In this document: positions 17,819 through 26,692 of the stretch, piece by piece
How positions within the stretch are numbered: position 1 is the stretch's first letter
How the letters are laid out: every line of letters starts with the position of its first letter
Origin: Dyadobacter sp. SG02
Lineage (GTDB): Bacteria > Bacteroidota > Bacteroidia > Cytophagales > Spirosomataceae
Assembly: GCF_900109045.1 (NCBI RefSeq)
Contig: NZ_FNYL01000014.1
Location: 62,001 to 126,000, forward strand
DNA: 64,000 nucleotides
Direction of reading: 5' to 3'
Program-made: the position numbers and the translations under genes
Notes under the pieces: generated by a model
What the model was told of the DNA's origin: nothing
The model's input: the letters and a program-made list of their open reading frames with translations, nothing else
The model's database searches: none

Positions 17819-20566
17819 TTAGAGTTTTGCGGTAACACGGATGAATGGCTGGATACCGGCGCTGCCGTTCTGGATGCCGATCACCGATGGATTATTCAAA
17901 GCGCTCAGTTTGGGGTCTGAATAGTCGCCCAGCTCATTGAAGAGGTTATTTACGCCCAGTGCGGCCTGAATGGATTTGGTTAACGTATAAGCCACCGACA
18001 CATCCGCCACCCAGATCGGTTTCAGCTTTTGGTAGAAGTAATCGGGTTTTGGAAACGTCGCATTCAAGGCCGATGCATTGGTAACCGATCCGAAATACAC
18101 GGCGCGCGCGAGGTAGGTGAGCCGGTTTTTCTTGAAAATACCTTGCAATGTGATCTTCTGACCGGGGATCTGGGAGGTTACCCGCGCTTTTTCGCCATCG
18201 TTGAAGATAATGTAACGGTAGGCTTCCAGTCCTTTCGGGGTATTGACGCTTGTGACCCCGTTTTTAACAAAGTTGGCGCCCAAAAGCAGGCTCAATGTAC
18301 CATTACGGAACGGCGTGCGGTAGCTTCCCGTAACTTCCAACCCCTTGGTGCGAGTGCTGAACGAATTATAGAAGAATTTGGCCTGGGTAGTGCCGGTTTG
18401 CACGAATAGCGTGCGGACCTCGGTCGGCAGATTGACATCGGTAGCCGAGAAGTTACCCGTATTCCCCACACGGTTGTCGACATCCACGAGGTAGGCATCG
18501 GCCGTGAGCTCGAAGTTGCGGAATGGCTGCGACGTAAAGCCGACCGTGTACCCTTTGGATTTCTCGGGTGTGAGCGTGGGTATGCCCAGTGCGCGGGTCG
18601 CGGCGCTCTGGTTGGAGGCGGTTACCTGATCGATGGCGCGGCCCTGCTGGAAGCTAGTAGAAGTTTCGGTATAGTAGTATTGGGCCAGGTCGGGCGCGCG
18701 GAAACCGGTATTGTGCGATGCACGGACGCCCAGCCAATCGGTAATGCTGTACCGGGTCGCGACTTTGTAGGTCGTTACGTTTTGTAGCTGTGAGAAGCTT
18801 TCGAGCCGCACGGCGCCGGACAGCAGCCATTTGTTGGTAATATTTGCCTCGATATCGGCATATCCCGCGAGGATCGAACGGTTTACGCTCACCTCGTTTT
18901 CGGGGCGGAAACCGGCGTGGATCTGCGAGCCCGGTGAAAGGCCGTTCAGGCCGATGCTACCGTCTTTGGTTTCGTAAATAATGCCGTTGGCGGTCGTATC
19001 AAGTCCGTAAATAGCCCTTAAATCGGCTTTGGAGTAAGATGCTTCCTCACCTGCAATGATCTGGTAAGTTTCCACGCGATATTGTGCTCCAAACGCCACG
19101 TTAATACCTTTCAGCACCTTTGGAAAGTAACGGCTGATATCGATGCTGCCGGTATTCTGGCTCGCATTGTAGCTGCCCGCGTCGAAGGTGGTCGGCGTTT
19201 TCAGGCCCAGACTCGCATTCAACGAGTTGGTAATCACATTCCCGAAATCGTTTTTACCATATACATTGGAAATATCGACGTCCCAGTCACGGATCTTGCC
19301 TTTGATACCGACGGCGAATGATTTATCGGTAATGATGTTCTCCATCGCGGGCAGGAAACCGTCGGGGTAGAGGAAAGCATTGTTGCGCTCGGTCCATCCC
19401 GGTAGCCGGTATACGGCGGTGAACTGCGAGTTACGGTGGCTGATGCCACCGAATGCGTACAGCTCGGCATTCTGACGGATGGGGACGGCGGCGTTGAAGA
19501 ACAGCAACGCGTCCTTGGCCTTGTTGGAACCGCCGCCGCGACGGTCGAAATGGTGGCGGTCGATGCCCCGGGATGCGAGAATGGCCTCGTCGATTTCCTT
19601 CGTATAGATGGCATCGTAGTTGCGCGTGTTGGCGCCGCCGCCATAGATCGGGCCAAGATAGAGACCGGCGTTGTCGTTGCCTGGCAAGATGGAAATGGCT
19701 TGGGTTGCAAATTCAGCGGTGGTATTCAAATATCCGCCGGTTTTACCCAATGCAAAACCATAGTTGGCATTGGTGCGGGTGGTCGTGCCATCGCCCCGGC
19801 GTCGGGTGCTGGCCGTGGAGCTCAATGAAAGCTGGTCGACGCTCTTGTTGAGCACGATATTGATCACGCCCGCAATGGCGTCGGAACCATATTGCGCCGC
19901 CGCTCCGTCGCGCAGGATCTCTACACGCTCGATGGCGGCCGTCGGGATCGCATTGAGGTCGTAGCCCGTCGCGCCATTACCCAGCCCGCCCCAGTTGATG
20001 TTGGCGCTTTTGTGGCGGCGTTTGCCGTTGACGAGTACCAGCACTTGATCCACGCCTAACCCGCGCAATTGCGAAAGGTTCAGCGCGGAGCCCGCATCGC
20101 CCGCATTGGTACCGTTCACAGAGTGGAAAGAGGGCGAGACATATTGCAATAGCTGCGTAATGCTGACCTGCGGCGCCGATTCCAGCAACGGTTTCAAATC
20201 GATGACATCCACCGGCACCGGCGAATCGATCTTCGTGCGATTGGCATTCCGCGACCCTACCACCTGCACCTCTCCCAGCGTATGCGTGCTGGCGAGCAAC
20301 GTTACATTGTATTCGTTAGAAGCGGTAATGGGCAATTCCTTTGCTGTAAAGCCGATAAACGAGAATACCAGGGTTTCTCCTTTGACAAGAGAAAGGGTGA
20401 AACGGCCGTCGGTGTCGGTAATCGTGCCCTGGCGCGTGTTTTTGATCGCCACGTTCACGCCCGGGAGGGGCGCGCCGTCTTCTGCGTGCACTACGCCTGT
20501 AAGCGTGCGCTGCTGGGCGAGCAGGGGAGTAGATATTAAAAGTATAAAAAGTAATAAATGTTTCAT
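17819..20566 (-). CDS. TonB-dependent outer-membrane receptor
   Basis: The protein has 915 residues. After a signal peptide (1-18) comes a carboxypeptidase-regulatory-like beta-sandwich (about 22-100, with GVVHAEDGAPLPGVNV), then the plug (about 115-260, with LNLSQLRGLGVDQVLVLVNG and VEILRDGAAAQYGSDAIAGV) and a 22-strand barrel ending in a C-terminal aromatic/hydrophobic strand. It imports a bulky ligand with energy from TonB. It lacks a SusD next door; the following gene encodes a DUF4397 lipoprotein instead. The ligand is unknown. A palindrome (site B) lies 173 bp upstream of the start. Confidence 0.9.
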   Translation of the reverse strand: MKHLLLFILLISTPLLAQQRTLTGVVHAEDGAPLPGVNVAIKNTRQGTITDTDGRFTLSLVKGETLVFSFIGFTAKELPITASNEYNVTLLASTHTLGEVQVVGSRNANRTKIDSPVPVDVIDLKPLLESAPQVSITQLLQYVSPSFHSVNGTNAGDAGSALNLSQLRGLGVDQVLVLVNGKRRHKSANINWGGLGNGATGYDLNAIPTAAIERVEILRDGAAAQYGSDAIAGVINIVLNKSVDQLSLSSTASTRRRGDGTTTRTNANYGFALGKTGGYLNTTAEFATQAISILPGNDNAGLYLGPIYGGGANTRNYDAIYTKEIDEAILASRGIDRHHFDRRGGGSNKAKDALLFFNAAVPIRQNAELYAFGGISHRNSQFTAVYRLPGWTERNNAFLYPDGFLPAMENIITDKSFAVGIKGKIRDWDVDISNVYGKNDFGNVITNSLNASLGLKTPTTFDAGSYNASQNTGSIDISRYFPKVLKGINVAFGAQYRVETYQIIAGEEASYSKADLRAIYGLDTTANGIIYETKDGSIGLNGLSPGSQIHAGFRPENEVSVNRSILAGYADIEANITNKWLLSGAVRLESFSQLQNVTTYKVATRYSITDWLGVRASHNTGFRAPDLAQYYYTETSTSFQQGRAIDQVTASNQSAATRALGIPTLTPEKSKGYTVGFTSQPFRNFELTADAYLVDVDNRVGNTGNFSATDVNLPTEVRTLFVQTGTTQAKFFYNSFSTRTKGLEVTGSYRTPFRNGTLSLLLGANFVKNGVTSVNTPKGLEAYRYIIFNDGEKARVTSQIPGQKITLQGIFKKNRLTYLARAVYFGSVTNASALNATFPKPDYFYQKLKPIWVADVSVAYTLTKSIQAALGVNNLFNELGDYSDPKLSALNNPSVIGIQNGSAGIQPFIRVTAKL

Positions 20567-20738
20567 AAGTATTATTTAAAACGACGAACTTGAAACCGAT
20601 GGAAAAACCTGATCCGGCGATGGCGGAAATGGGTTGCGCCCGGCGTGTACCGGACCAACGCCCGGCGTCCCAACGGAGAGCCTGCAGTCCCGTCGGTAGC
20701 CATTCCGCACACCGTCGGATCAAGTATTATTATATTTA

Positions 20739-20757
20739 ATCTACGGATTTTATAGAC
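20739..20757. promoter_or_regulatory. operator-like palindrome, site B
   Basis: ATCTAC (20739-20744), a 7-nt spacer and ATAGAC (20752-20757) followed by TAA. It matches sites A and C in arm sequence and spacer length and lies upstream of the TonB receptor gene. Confidence 0.6.
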
Positions 20758-21078
20758 TAAACATATTTTAAAAAAAGCAGTTAACTCCGCCAGGCATCGG
20801 CCGGACAACAACGGTAGTGCGTACAGGTACTTTTGAGCACGGAATGCTTTGAATGAACAGGTTTTGACATGACTCGTAAGTTTATGGTTTCCGAAAAAGA
20901 CGGCGGCTGGTCGGCAGTTGGGAAGTAATTGTAAGACGGCACAAAGGTAATGGGGCAGGGGCCGGTTTATCAAAATTCTGAAAATACAAATCGGGCACGT
21001 TGCCACCAGATGTACGCTCCGCATTATAGGTACGTGCGTAGGAGTTTGGTGGTACGAAAAACGAGTTTATTCTACTTA

Positions 21079-21097
21079 GTCTACGAAAATTGTAGAT
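21079..21097. promoter_or_regulatory. operator-like palindrome, site C
   Basis: GTCTAC (21079-21084), a 7-nt spacer and GTAGAT (21092-21097). It covers the place where the -33 element would be relative to the TATATTTG box at 21115-21122, so a protein bound here should block that promoter. Confidence 0.6.
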
Positions 21098-21114
21098 AAT
21101 TAAAACCGACGTTT

Positions 21115-21122
21115 TATATTTG
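21115..21122 (+). promoter_or_regulatory. -7 box of the tlpA-like gene
   Basis: TATATTTG fits the Bacteroidetes TAnnTTTG consensus. The -33 element would fall in site C (an imperfect AATTG at 21088-21092). The leader to the ATG at 21344 would be about 215 nt. Confidence 0.5.
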
Positions 21123-21343
21123 CTCCATGATTCAACGGCCGGTCACAAACCACCACCGACCTGCCGAATGATCCGGGCCAATCCTGCAAAATGCCTCGGA
21201 TCGAACAAGAAGCACTTTCAGCGTGCCGGCAAAATGCGGGCGATCCATGCAGCCAGCGGGCTGTACATCGCAATCGTCATCAGTCAGGCCCGCTCAGGCT
21301 TAATGCATTTCATTTTTTCAAAAACCTAAAAATTTCCAGTTGT

Positions 21344-22654
21344 ATGAAAATCAGCAACCAGATGAAAGCCGTGGCATTGGCAGGGGCCACATTGTTCGGT
21401 AATGCAGCATTTGCGGACGGTCCGGATGCCAAAGCGCCCAGGCAGGGCGTATGGCGGGGCGAGTTCGTGATCAGCGAAACACACATTCCATTTAATTTCG
21501 AATACAATGCCAAAGACAAGGATCACCCGATCCTGACTTTGCTGAACGGCTCGCGTCGCGATGATTTCAAAGTGACCAGGCTAGGCGGGGATTCGATTTT
21601 TGTGAAAATGAATACTTACGACGCCGCGCTCGAGGCGAAAGTGGAGACCGACGGCAAGATTTCCGGCGAGTACCGCAGTCTGGTGCCAGGTTTCCGCGGC
21701 AACGCGCTGCCATTCTCCGCCGAATACGGTAAGGACTATCGTTTCGTGGAAAAAGGAAAAGAGCAGCCGACCAAACATAACCTTTCGGGCAAATGGGATT
21801 TGCAGGTTTTCAGTAAAGCCAAAATGCCTGATAATGTGGCGCTTTTGAAACAGGAAGGCAATAAGCTGACGGGCGTGGTGATGTCCACGGTAGGGGATAG
21901 CCGCGAGCTGGAAGGCGTGGTACAGGGCGACGAGTTCGTACTCTCGCACTTCTCGGGCCCGAACCCGCGCGTGTACAAGGGCAAAATCAATGAGGACGGC
22001 AGCATTACCGGCGTCATCAGCTCGGGTATTTACGATAACACCAAATTTGAAGGCAGCAGGAACGACAAAGCCGAACTGCCGGACCCTTATAAACTCACCT
22101 TCCTGAAAGAAGGCTACAAAAAGCTCGATTTTACGTTGCCCGACCTCGACGGTAAGCAGGTTTCGCTCAGCGACGACAAATACAAAGGTAAAGTGGTGAT
22201 CGTGGAGATCATCGGTACCTGGTGCCCCAACTGTACCGATCAGACATCCTTCCTGGCGCCCTGGTACCGCGCCAACAAGGCCCGCGGCGTAGAAGCGATC
22301 GCGATTGGTTTCGAGCAGAAAGACGACCTCGAATATGCTAAATACACGCTCGGTACATTGAAAAAGAAATACGGCATTGAATACGACATCCTTTTCGGAG
22401 GTATCGCCGATAAAAAAGTGGCTTCCGACAAACTCCCGGCGCTGAACCGCATGATGGCGTTCCCGACGACAATCCTCATCGACCGCAAGGGGGAAGTACG
22501 TCAGATCCACACCGGCTACACCGGCGAGATTACCGGCAAATATTTCGAGGATTACGTGGCGAAGTGGAACAAAGACCTCAACGAGCTCATCTCGGAGCCG
22601 GTCCCTGCGGGCGTTAGTTCGGCCGCGGTTGGCACGACCAAGAGCTCGAAGTAA
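21344..22654 (+). CDS. exported TlpA-like thioredoxin-fold protein
   Basis: The protein has 436 residues from the ATG at 21344, which opens a signal peptide ending Asn-Ala-Ala-Phe-Ala-Asp; the longer frame upstream adds 51 residues without signal character. Residues about 30-270 form an N-terminal beta-rich domain found in other Bacteroidota TlpA proteins. From about 280 there is a redoxin domain with DFTLPDLDGKQVSLSDDKYK and the active-site motif GTWCPNCTDQ (CxxC), then a cis-Pro region FPTTILIDRKG. It should reduce or exchange disulfides in the periplasm, for example for cytochrome c maturation. A DsbD-alpha-like protein and a di-haem peroxidase follow, which fits such a role. Confidence 0.85.
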   Translation: MKISNQMKAVALAGATLFGNAAFADGPDAKAPRQGVWRGEFVISETHIPFNFEYNAKDKDHPILTLLNGSRRDDFKVTRLGGDSIFVKMNTYDAALEAKVETDGKISGEYRSLVPGFRGNALPFSAEYGKDYRFVEKGKEQPTKHNLSGKWDLQVFSKAKMPDNVALLKQEGNKLTGVVMSTVGDSRELEGVVQGDEFVLSHFSGPNPRVYKGKINEDGSITGVISSGIYDNTKFEGSRNDKAELPDPYKLTFLKEGYKKLDFTLPDLDGKQVSLSDDKYKGKVVIVEIIGTWCPNCTDQTSFLAPWYRANKARGVEAIAIGFEQKDDLEYAKYTLGTLKKKYGIEYDILFGGIADKKVASDKLPALNRMMAFPTTILIDRKGEVRQIHTGYTGEITGKYFEDYVAKWNKDLNELISEPVPAGVSSAAVGTTKSSK

Positions 22655-22691
22655 GAGGTTCGGCACGCAGAGGTTGTTGTTACATCCCTAC

Positions 22692-22927
22692 GGGATTTGG
22701 GAATATCGCGGGAGGCCATTTTTCTACCTATGTTACGAGCCTGACGGCACTGGCCGGTAAGGCGCCAAATCGCGAGGGGATTTGGGAGTATCGCGAGAGC
22801 CCATATTTTCTCCAATGTTACGTGCCTGACGGCACTGGTCGGTAAGGCGCCAAATCGCGTTAGCGATGTAAGATTGGTAGCCAAATCAAACCGCTAACGT
22901 TCGGTAAATGCCGTCAGGCATGTAACA
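22692..22927. repeat. 85-bp tandem duplication with palindromes and an inverted partial copy
   Basis: Units 22692-22776 and 22777-22861 are near-identical in length and sequence, each holding the palindrome TGCCTGACGGCA-like core and ending GGCGCCAAATCGCG. A third piece (22910-22927, TGCCGTCAGGCATGTAAC) is the inverse of the same core. No gene fits the 449 bp between the tlpA-like and dsbD-like genes. Confidence 0.8.
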
Positions 22928-23103
22928 ACAATGCTATTGAATGGCGCATCGCCGCGTTCACACACAAGACAAAAATACTTGGACTAAATCGTGAGTTCAA
23001 CAAACTAGGTACGTGGTGATTTGAGACAACTGCAAGGCGCCGCCGATAAGGCGTAACATGCTTTGCAGTTGTTTAATGTATTTCAATTCAAAACAGTATT
23101 CCC

Positions 23104-23559
23104 ATGATTTACAGAGTGATAATGCTCGTGCTATGCTGTGCGGGCAGTGTATTTGCGCAGGATTTGAAGGATATTTCCCGCTGGAAAGTGAGCTTTTCGA
23201 AAAGCGATGCCAAACCCGGCGAGCAGGTGGAAGTGGTATTTTCCGCTGATATTAATAAGCACTGGAAGCTCTATTCGTCCGATTTCAAAGGGGATATCGG
23301 CCCGCTTCCCACCGAATTTGCATTCAACCAGAATAATGCCTACCAGCTTGTGGGCGAGATACGGGCCGTGAAACCGCTCAAAGCCGTCGACCCGAGCTGG
23401 GACAAGGCTTACACCTATTTTACCGACAAGGCCGAGTTCCGGCAGACGATTAAAGTCGCCAAGGCCGGTGGAAAGGTTTCAGGGACGATCAAGGGACTTT
23501 TGTGTTCCAACGAGGATGGCCTTTGCGTGCCTTTCAAGGAGTCTTTTGAAGTGCATTGA
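23104..23559 (+). CDS. DsbD-alpha-like thiol-exchange protein
   Basis: The protein has 151 residues with a signal peptide (1-19, ending Val-Phe-Ala-Gln). The mature part is an Ig-like sandwich with the phrase FSADINKHWKLYS and, near the C-terminus, two cysteines in LLCSNEDGLCVPF. In the N-terminal domain of DsbD a similar Cys pair takes electrons from the membrane domain and hands them on. Here the domain stands alone, without the membrane and gamma domains, as in many Bacteroidota. It lies between a TlpA-like protein and a c-type peroxidase, so it may serve periplasmic reduction. Confidence 0.8.
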   Translation: MIYRVIMLVLCCAGSVFAQDLKDISRWKVSFSKSDAKPGEQVEVVFSADINKHWKLYSSDFKGDIGPLPTEFAFNQNNAYQLVGEIRAVKPLKAVDPSWDKAYTYFTDKAEFRQTIKVAKAGGKVSGTIKGLLCSNEDGLCVPFKESFEVH

Positions 23560-23578
23560 TTTAAATCCGTAGTGTCAA

Positions 23579-24532
23579 ATGGGTATTACAAAATGGCTGG
23601 CGGCTGCGCTTTGCAGTGGTTCGCTGGCATTGGTGTCGCTGCAATCCAACGAAGCTTCGGTGGAGGTAAATACGAAAGAAGAGCTTGGCGAGAAGCTGTT
23701 TTCGGACCCGATCCTCTCGCGCGGACGCGCGATCAGTTGCGCGTCGTGCCACATTCCGCAATTTGCATTTGCGGATACTGCCGCTTTCAGCTTCGGCGAT
23801 AAGGGTACGCGGCTCACGCGTAACAGTCCGGCTTTGACGAACCTTTCGGGGCGCACGGATTTCTTCTGGGACGGTCGCGCCGGCTCGCTGGAAGAGCAGG
23901 TATTGGGGCCGCTTTCGGCGCATGATGAAATGGATTTGCCGGTAGACCAGGCCGTGGAGCGCCTGAAAAAGGACGATTTTTACAGTGCGGCATTTCAGAA
24001 AGTATTTAAATCGGAAGTGAATAATAAGAACCTGCTCAGCGCCATTGCGGCATTCGAGCGTACGCTGGAAACCACCGATACGCCTTATGACCGCTACCTG
24101 GACGGGGATGAAAAAGCTCTTTCGGCAGCGGCCGTGCGCGGCAGAATGCTTTTCATAGGCAAGGCCAATTGCGCTACTTGCCATTCCGGCGAAGATTTCA
24201 CTGCCGACCGTTTTAAAAGTATCGGCCTTTTTAATGGCAGGGAACTGAATGATCCCGGTCGCTTCAAAATCACCGAGGACAGCTCGCATATCGGCCTTTT
24301 CAAAGTACCCGGCTTGCGTAATGTCGCGGTTACTGCTCCCTACATGCATAATGCGATGTTCAAAACGCTGCGCGAGGTGGTTCAATACTACAACACACCA
24401 GACAAATTTGTCCAAAATCCCATCAACCGCGACCTGTCGCTCGGCAGCGCGCTGAACCTTTCCGATAGCGAGGTCGACGATATCGTGGCGTTCCTCGAAG
24501 CGCTTACCGACGACCGTTTCAAACAAAAATAG
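23579..24532 (+). CDS. di-haem cytochrome c peroxidase (MauG/CCP family)
   Basis: The protein has 317 residues with an N-terminal signal segment. It carries two haem-binding motifs, CASCH at 54-58 and CATCH near 200, and the family phrases FFWDGRAGSLEEQV and VPGLRNVAVTAPYMHNA. Such enzymes reduce hydrogen peroxide in the periplasm with electrons from cytochrome c. The Met near MHNAMF could be the sixth ligand of the electron-transfer haem. It starts 20 bp after the DsbD-alpha-like gene, so the two are likely co-transcribed. Confidence 0.9.
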   Translation: MGITKWLAAALCSGSLALVSLQSNEASVEVNTKEELGEKLFSDPILSRGRAISCASCHIPQFAFADTAAFSFGDKGTRLTRNSPALTNLSGRTDFFWDGRAGSLEEQVLGPLSAHDEMDLPVDQAVERLKKDDFYSAAFQKVFKSEVNNKNLLSAIAAFERTLETTDTPYDRYLDGDEKALSAAAVRGRMLFIGKANCATCHSGEDFTADRFKSIGLFNGRELNDPGRFKITEDSSHIGLFKVPGLRNVAVTAPYMHNAMFKTLREVVQYYNTPDKFVQNPINRDLSLGSALNLSDSEVDDIVAFLEALTDDRFKQK

Positions 24533-24612
24533 CTTTGCCTTCGCATTCTTCTCCCGCTCACAGGTAGAATTTCGCCATTCCTAACTTATTTTGGTAAACA
24601 ATTTGCATTTAC

Positions 24613-24625
24613 TAAACAGTGTTTA
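24613..24625. promoter_or_regulatory. TetR operator upstream of tetR
   Basis: TAAACA-G-TGTTTA is a 13-bp palindrome 28 bp before the tetR ATG. It lies between a TTTG (24602-24605) and a TATATTCA box (24627-24634), that is, inside the promoter. The same palindrome lies before tolC. Confidence 0.75.
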
Positions 24626-24652
24626 TTATATTCACATTGTAATTACAAAAGC

Positions 24653-25267
24653 ATGGCGATTAAGGAAAGAAAAGAGCGGGAAAAGCAGGAAATGAGGAAC
24701 CTGATTATCGAATCGGCTACTCAGCTGTTTTTGAAGCAAGGCTACGATAAGACGTCGATTCGTAGCATTGCCGACGATATTGAATATAGTCCGGCTACTA
24801 TCTATCTGTATTTCAAGGATAAGGATGAAATTTTTTATGTAATCCACGAAAATGCATTCGACTTGCTGGACAAGGAGCTTAGGAAACACGATGCGATAGC
24901 CGATCCGTTTGAAAGGCTGGGGGCGATCGGCAGGACTTACATCAGGTTCGGGCTGGAAAACCCGGATTACTATGACCTCATGTTCATCATGCGTGCGCCG
25001 ATGGAGCAGATCAAGAATGAGGAGAAGTGGAAAGCGGGTGAATGTGCATTCGGCTATTTGCTTACCACACTCTCGGAATGCCTCGAACAAAAGAAAATCC
25101 GGCCGGCGGATTTGCACGTAACGGCGATTATGGTCTGGTCGTTTGTCCATGGACTAGTTTCGCTTTACGTACGCGAGCGCATGTGCATTCTCATGATGCC
25201 CGATGACGCAACGCGCGGAGTATTGTACAATTCATTCGATCTTTTTATGGCCAATCTGAAAACTTAA
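24653..25267 (+). CDS. TetR-family repressor of the adjacent efflux operon
   Basis: The protein has 204 residues. Residues about 12-58 hold the TetR helix-turn-helix, with SATQLFLKQGYDKTSIRSIA and YSPATIYLYFKDKDEIFYVI. The C-terminal part is helical and would bind an inducer. It precedes a complete RND drug pump on the same strand, and identical palindromes lie before its own gene and before tolC, so it very likely represses both until a toxic compound binds. The inducer is not known. Confidence 0.9.
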   Translation: MAIKERKEREKQEMRNLIIESATQLFLKQGYDKTSIRSIADDIEYSPATIYLYFKDKDEIFYVIHENAFDLLDKELRKHDAIADPFERLGAIGRTYIRFGLENPDYYDLMFIMRAPMEQIKNEEKWKAGECAFGYLLTTLSECLEQKKIRPADLHVTAIMVWSFVHGLVSLYVRERMCILMMPDDATRGVLYNSFDLFMANLKT

Positions 25268-25284
25268 AAAATTTTGCCATTCAC

Positions 25285-25297
25285 TAAACACTGTTTA
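25285..25297. promoter_or_regulatory. TetR operator upstream of tolC
   Basis: TAAACA-C-TGTTTA, the reverse-complement match of the box at 24613-24625, 21 bp before the tolC ATG. A TTTG at 25273-25276 and a TA at 25296 with a 19-bp spacer make a plausible promoter covered by the box. Confidence 0.75.
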
Positions 25298-25317
25298 TAA
25301 ACTAAACATTACTTAAA

Positions 25318-26685
25318 ATGATGCGATTATTGAAACCCATGCCCCGGCATTGGCAGTACCTTCTTGTGCCTTTGCTGAGCCTTTTCGCACCCGTTCGAGG
25401 GCAGGATGCGCATTTGCAAGGTTACATCGACCACGGCTTACGGAACAATCAAGGCCTTAAACAACAGCGCTTTATCCTCGAAAGGAACCTGTTTGCGTTG
25501 AAAGAAGCGAGGACATTCTTTTATCCCGAAGTCAATTTCAGTACTTCTTATCTCGACTCGCGCGGCGGACGAAAGATCAGCATTCCGATCGGCGATTTGC
25601 TGAACCCGGTGTATAACTCGCTCAATGAACTGACCAACTCGTCGGCCTTTCCGAAAGTGGAAAATGTGAGCCAGACGTTCAATCCACGCAACTATTACGA
25701 CGCCAAGTTCCGGACTTCGCTGCCGCTTTACAATGCGGAAATCGCTTACAATACGAAGATCCGCAAGGAACAAATCCATTTACAGCAAGCGGAGGTTGAC
25801 GTTTACAGGCGAGAGTTAGTGAAGGAAATCAAGCTGGCCTACTACGCTTGCCAGCAATCCGACGAGGCGATCCGCATTCTGGAAAGCGCCGTTTCGCTGG
25901 CAAAAGATAACCTGCGGTTCAACCAGGCATTGGTGAAGAACGACAAGGCGATCCGTACCGTGGTGAGCCGCTCGGAAAACGAGCTGATAGGGCTGGAAGC
26001 GAGGCTGGTCGATGCACGGAACCAGTCGATCAATGCGAAGGCTTACTTTAACTTTTTGTTGAATAATCCGCTGGAAACGAGCCTGGAAGTCGGTGCGCCG
26101 ACGGAATCGGAAGTGCTGACGGACACGGCCGCTGCGGGTAGGAGAGAGGAACTGGCGAAACTGGAATCGCTTTCGAAAATCAATACATTATCCGGTCAGC
26201 TGGCCCGCGCTGGCGCATTGCCGAAGCTTTCTACATTCATCGACCTCGGTTCGCAGGGTGATTTTGTGAATTTTAACAGGGATACCCGCTATTACCTTTT
26301 CGGTGTGACGCTCGACTGGCGTGTTTTCGCCAACAATCGTACGCAATACAAAGTGAAACAGGCCGAATTGGAACAGAAGGCGACGGGCGAGCAGATTAGT
26401 CAGGTAGAACAACAGCTTCAACTACAAAATAAAACCGCAGCCAACACCTTTCAATCGGCGGTGCTGACTTACCGGGCTACGAAAAGCCAGACTGCATTGT
26501 CGCAGCAATATTACCAGGACCAGCAGAAACTCTATCGCGAAGGCCAGTTGCTCTATATCGAACTGCTCGATGCCCAGAACCGGCTCATCAACGACCAGTT
26601 GCAACAAAGTATATCCTATTTGAATGTCCAGACCCGCGCCGCAGAACTGGAACGGGCCCGGGCGAGCTACCTATTCTCAAACTAA
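25318..26685 (+). CDS. TolC-like outer-membrane efflux protein
   Basis: The protein has 455 residues with a signal peptide ending near Val-Arg-Gly-Gln. It shows the two long helical repeats of the OEP family, for example KEIKLAYYACQQSDEAIRIL and QQYYQDQQKLYREGQLLYIE, the latter close to the usual YxxGxxxYxxLLDAQN end. It forms the outer-membrane channel for the RND pump encoded downstream. The adaptor gene follows after 7 bp. Confidence 0.9.
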   Translation: MMRLLKPMPRHWQYLLVPLLSLFAPVRGQDAHLQGYIDHGLRNNQGLKQQRFILERNLFALKEARTFFYPEVNFSTSYLDSRGGRKISIPIGDLLNPVYNSLNELTNSSAFPKVENVSQTFNPRNYYDAKFRTSLPLYNAEIAYNTKIRKEQIHLQQAEVDVYRRELVKEIKLAYYACQQSDEAIRILESAVSLAKDNLRFNQALVKNDKAIRTVVSRSENELIGLEARLVDARNQSINAKAYFNFLLNNPLETSLEVGAPTESEVLTDTAAAGRREELAKLESLSKINTLSGQLARAGALPKLSTFIDLGSQGDFVNFNRDTRYYLFGVTLDWRVFANNRTQYKVKQAELEQKATGEQISQVEQQLQLQNKTAANTFQSAVLTYRATKSQTALSQQYYQDQQKLYREGQLLYIELLDAQNRLINDQLQQSISYLNVQTRAAELERARASYLFSN

Positions 26686-26692
26686 AAATGAT

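Larger units (their letters stand above)
20567..21343. other. 777-bp intergenic region between divergent tonB-receptor and tlpA-like genes
   Basis: No convincing gene is present; the open frame 20572-21024 on the minus strand has no domain, signal or codon pattern. The stretch holds palindromes B and C, a TATATTTG -7-like box, and an inverted repeat around 20634-20665 (GCCCGGCGTG and its near-complement CGCCCGGCG). It is the shared promoter region of the two divergent genes. Confidence 0.6.

Noticed and set aside
20590..20640. Resemblance to the 3' part of a TPP riboswitch (CTGATCCGG...GGG)
   Set aside because: The CTGAGA part and the required pairing are missing and the orientation does not fit a thiamine gene.
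20572..21024. 150-residue open frame on the minus strand upstream of the TonB receptor
   Set aside because: It has no signal, domain or conserved pattern, and covers promoter palindrome B.
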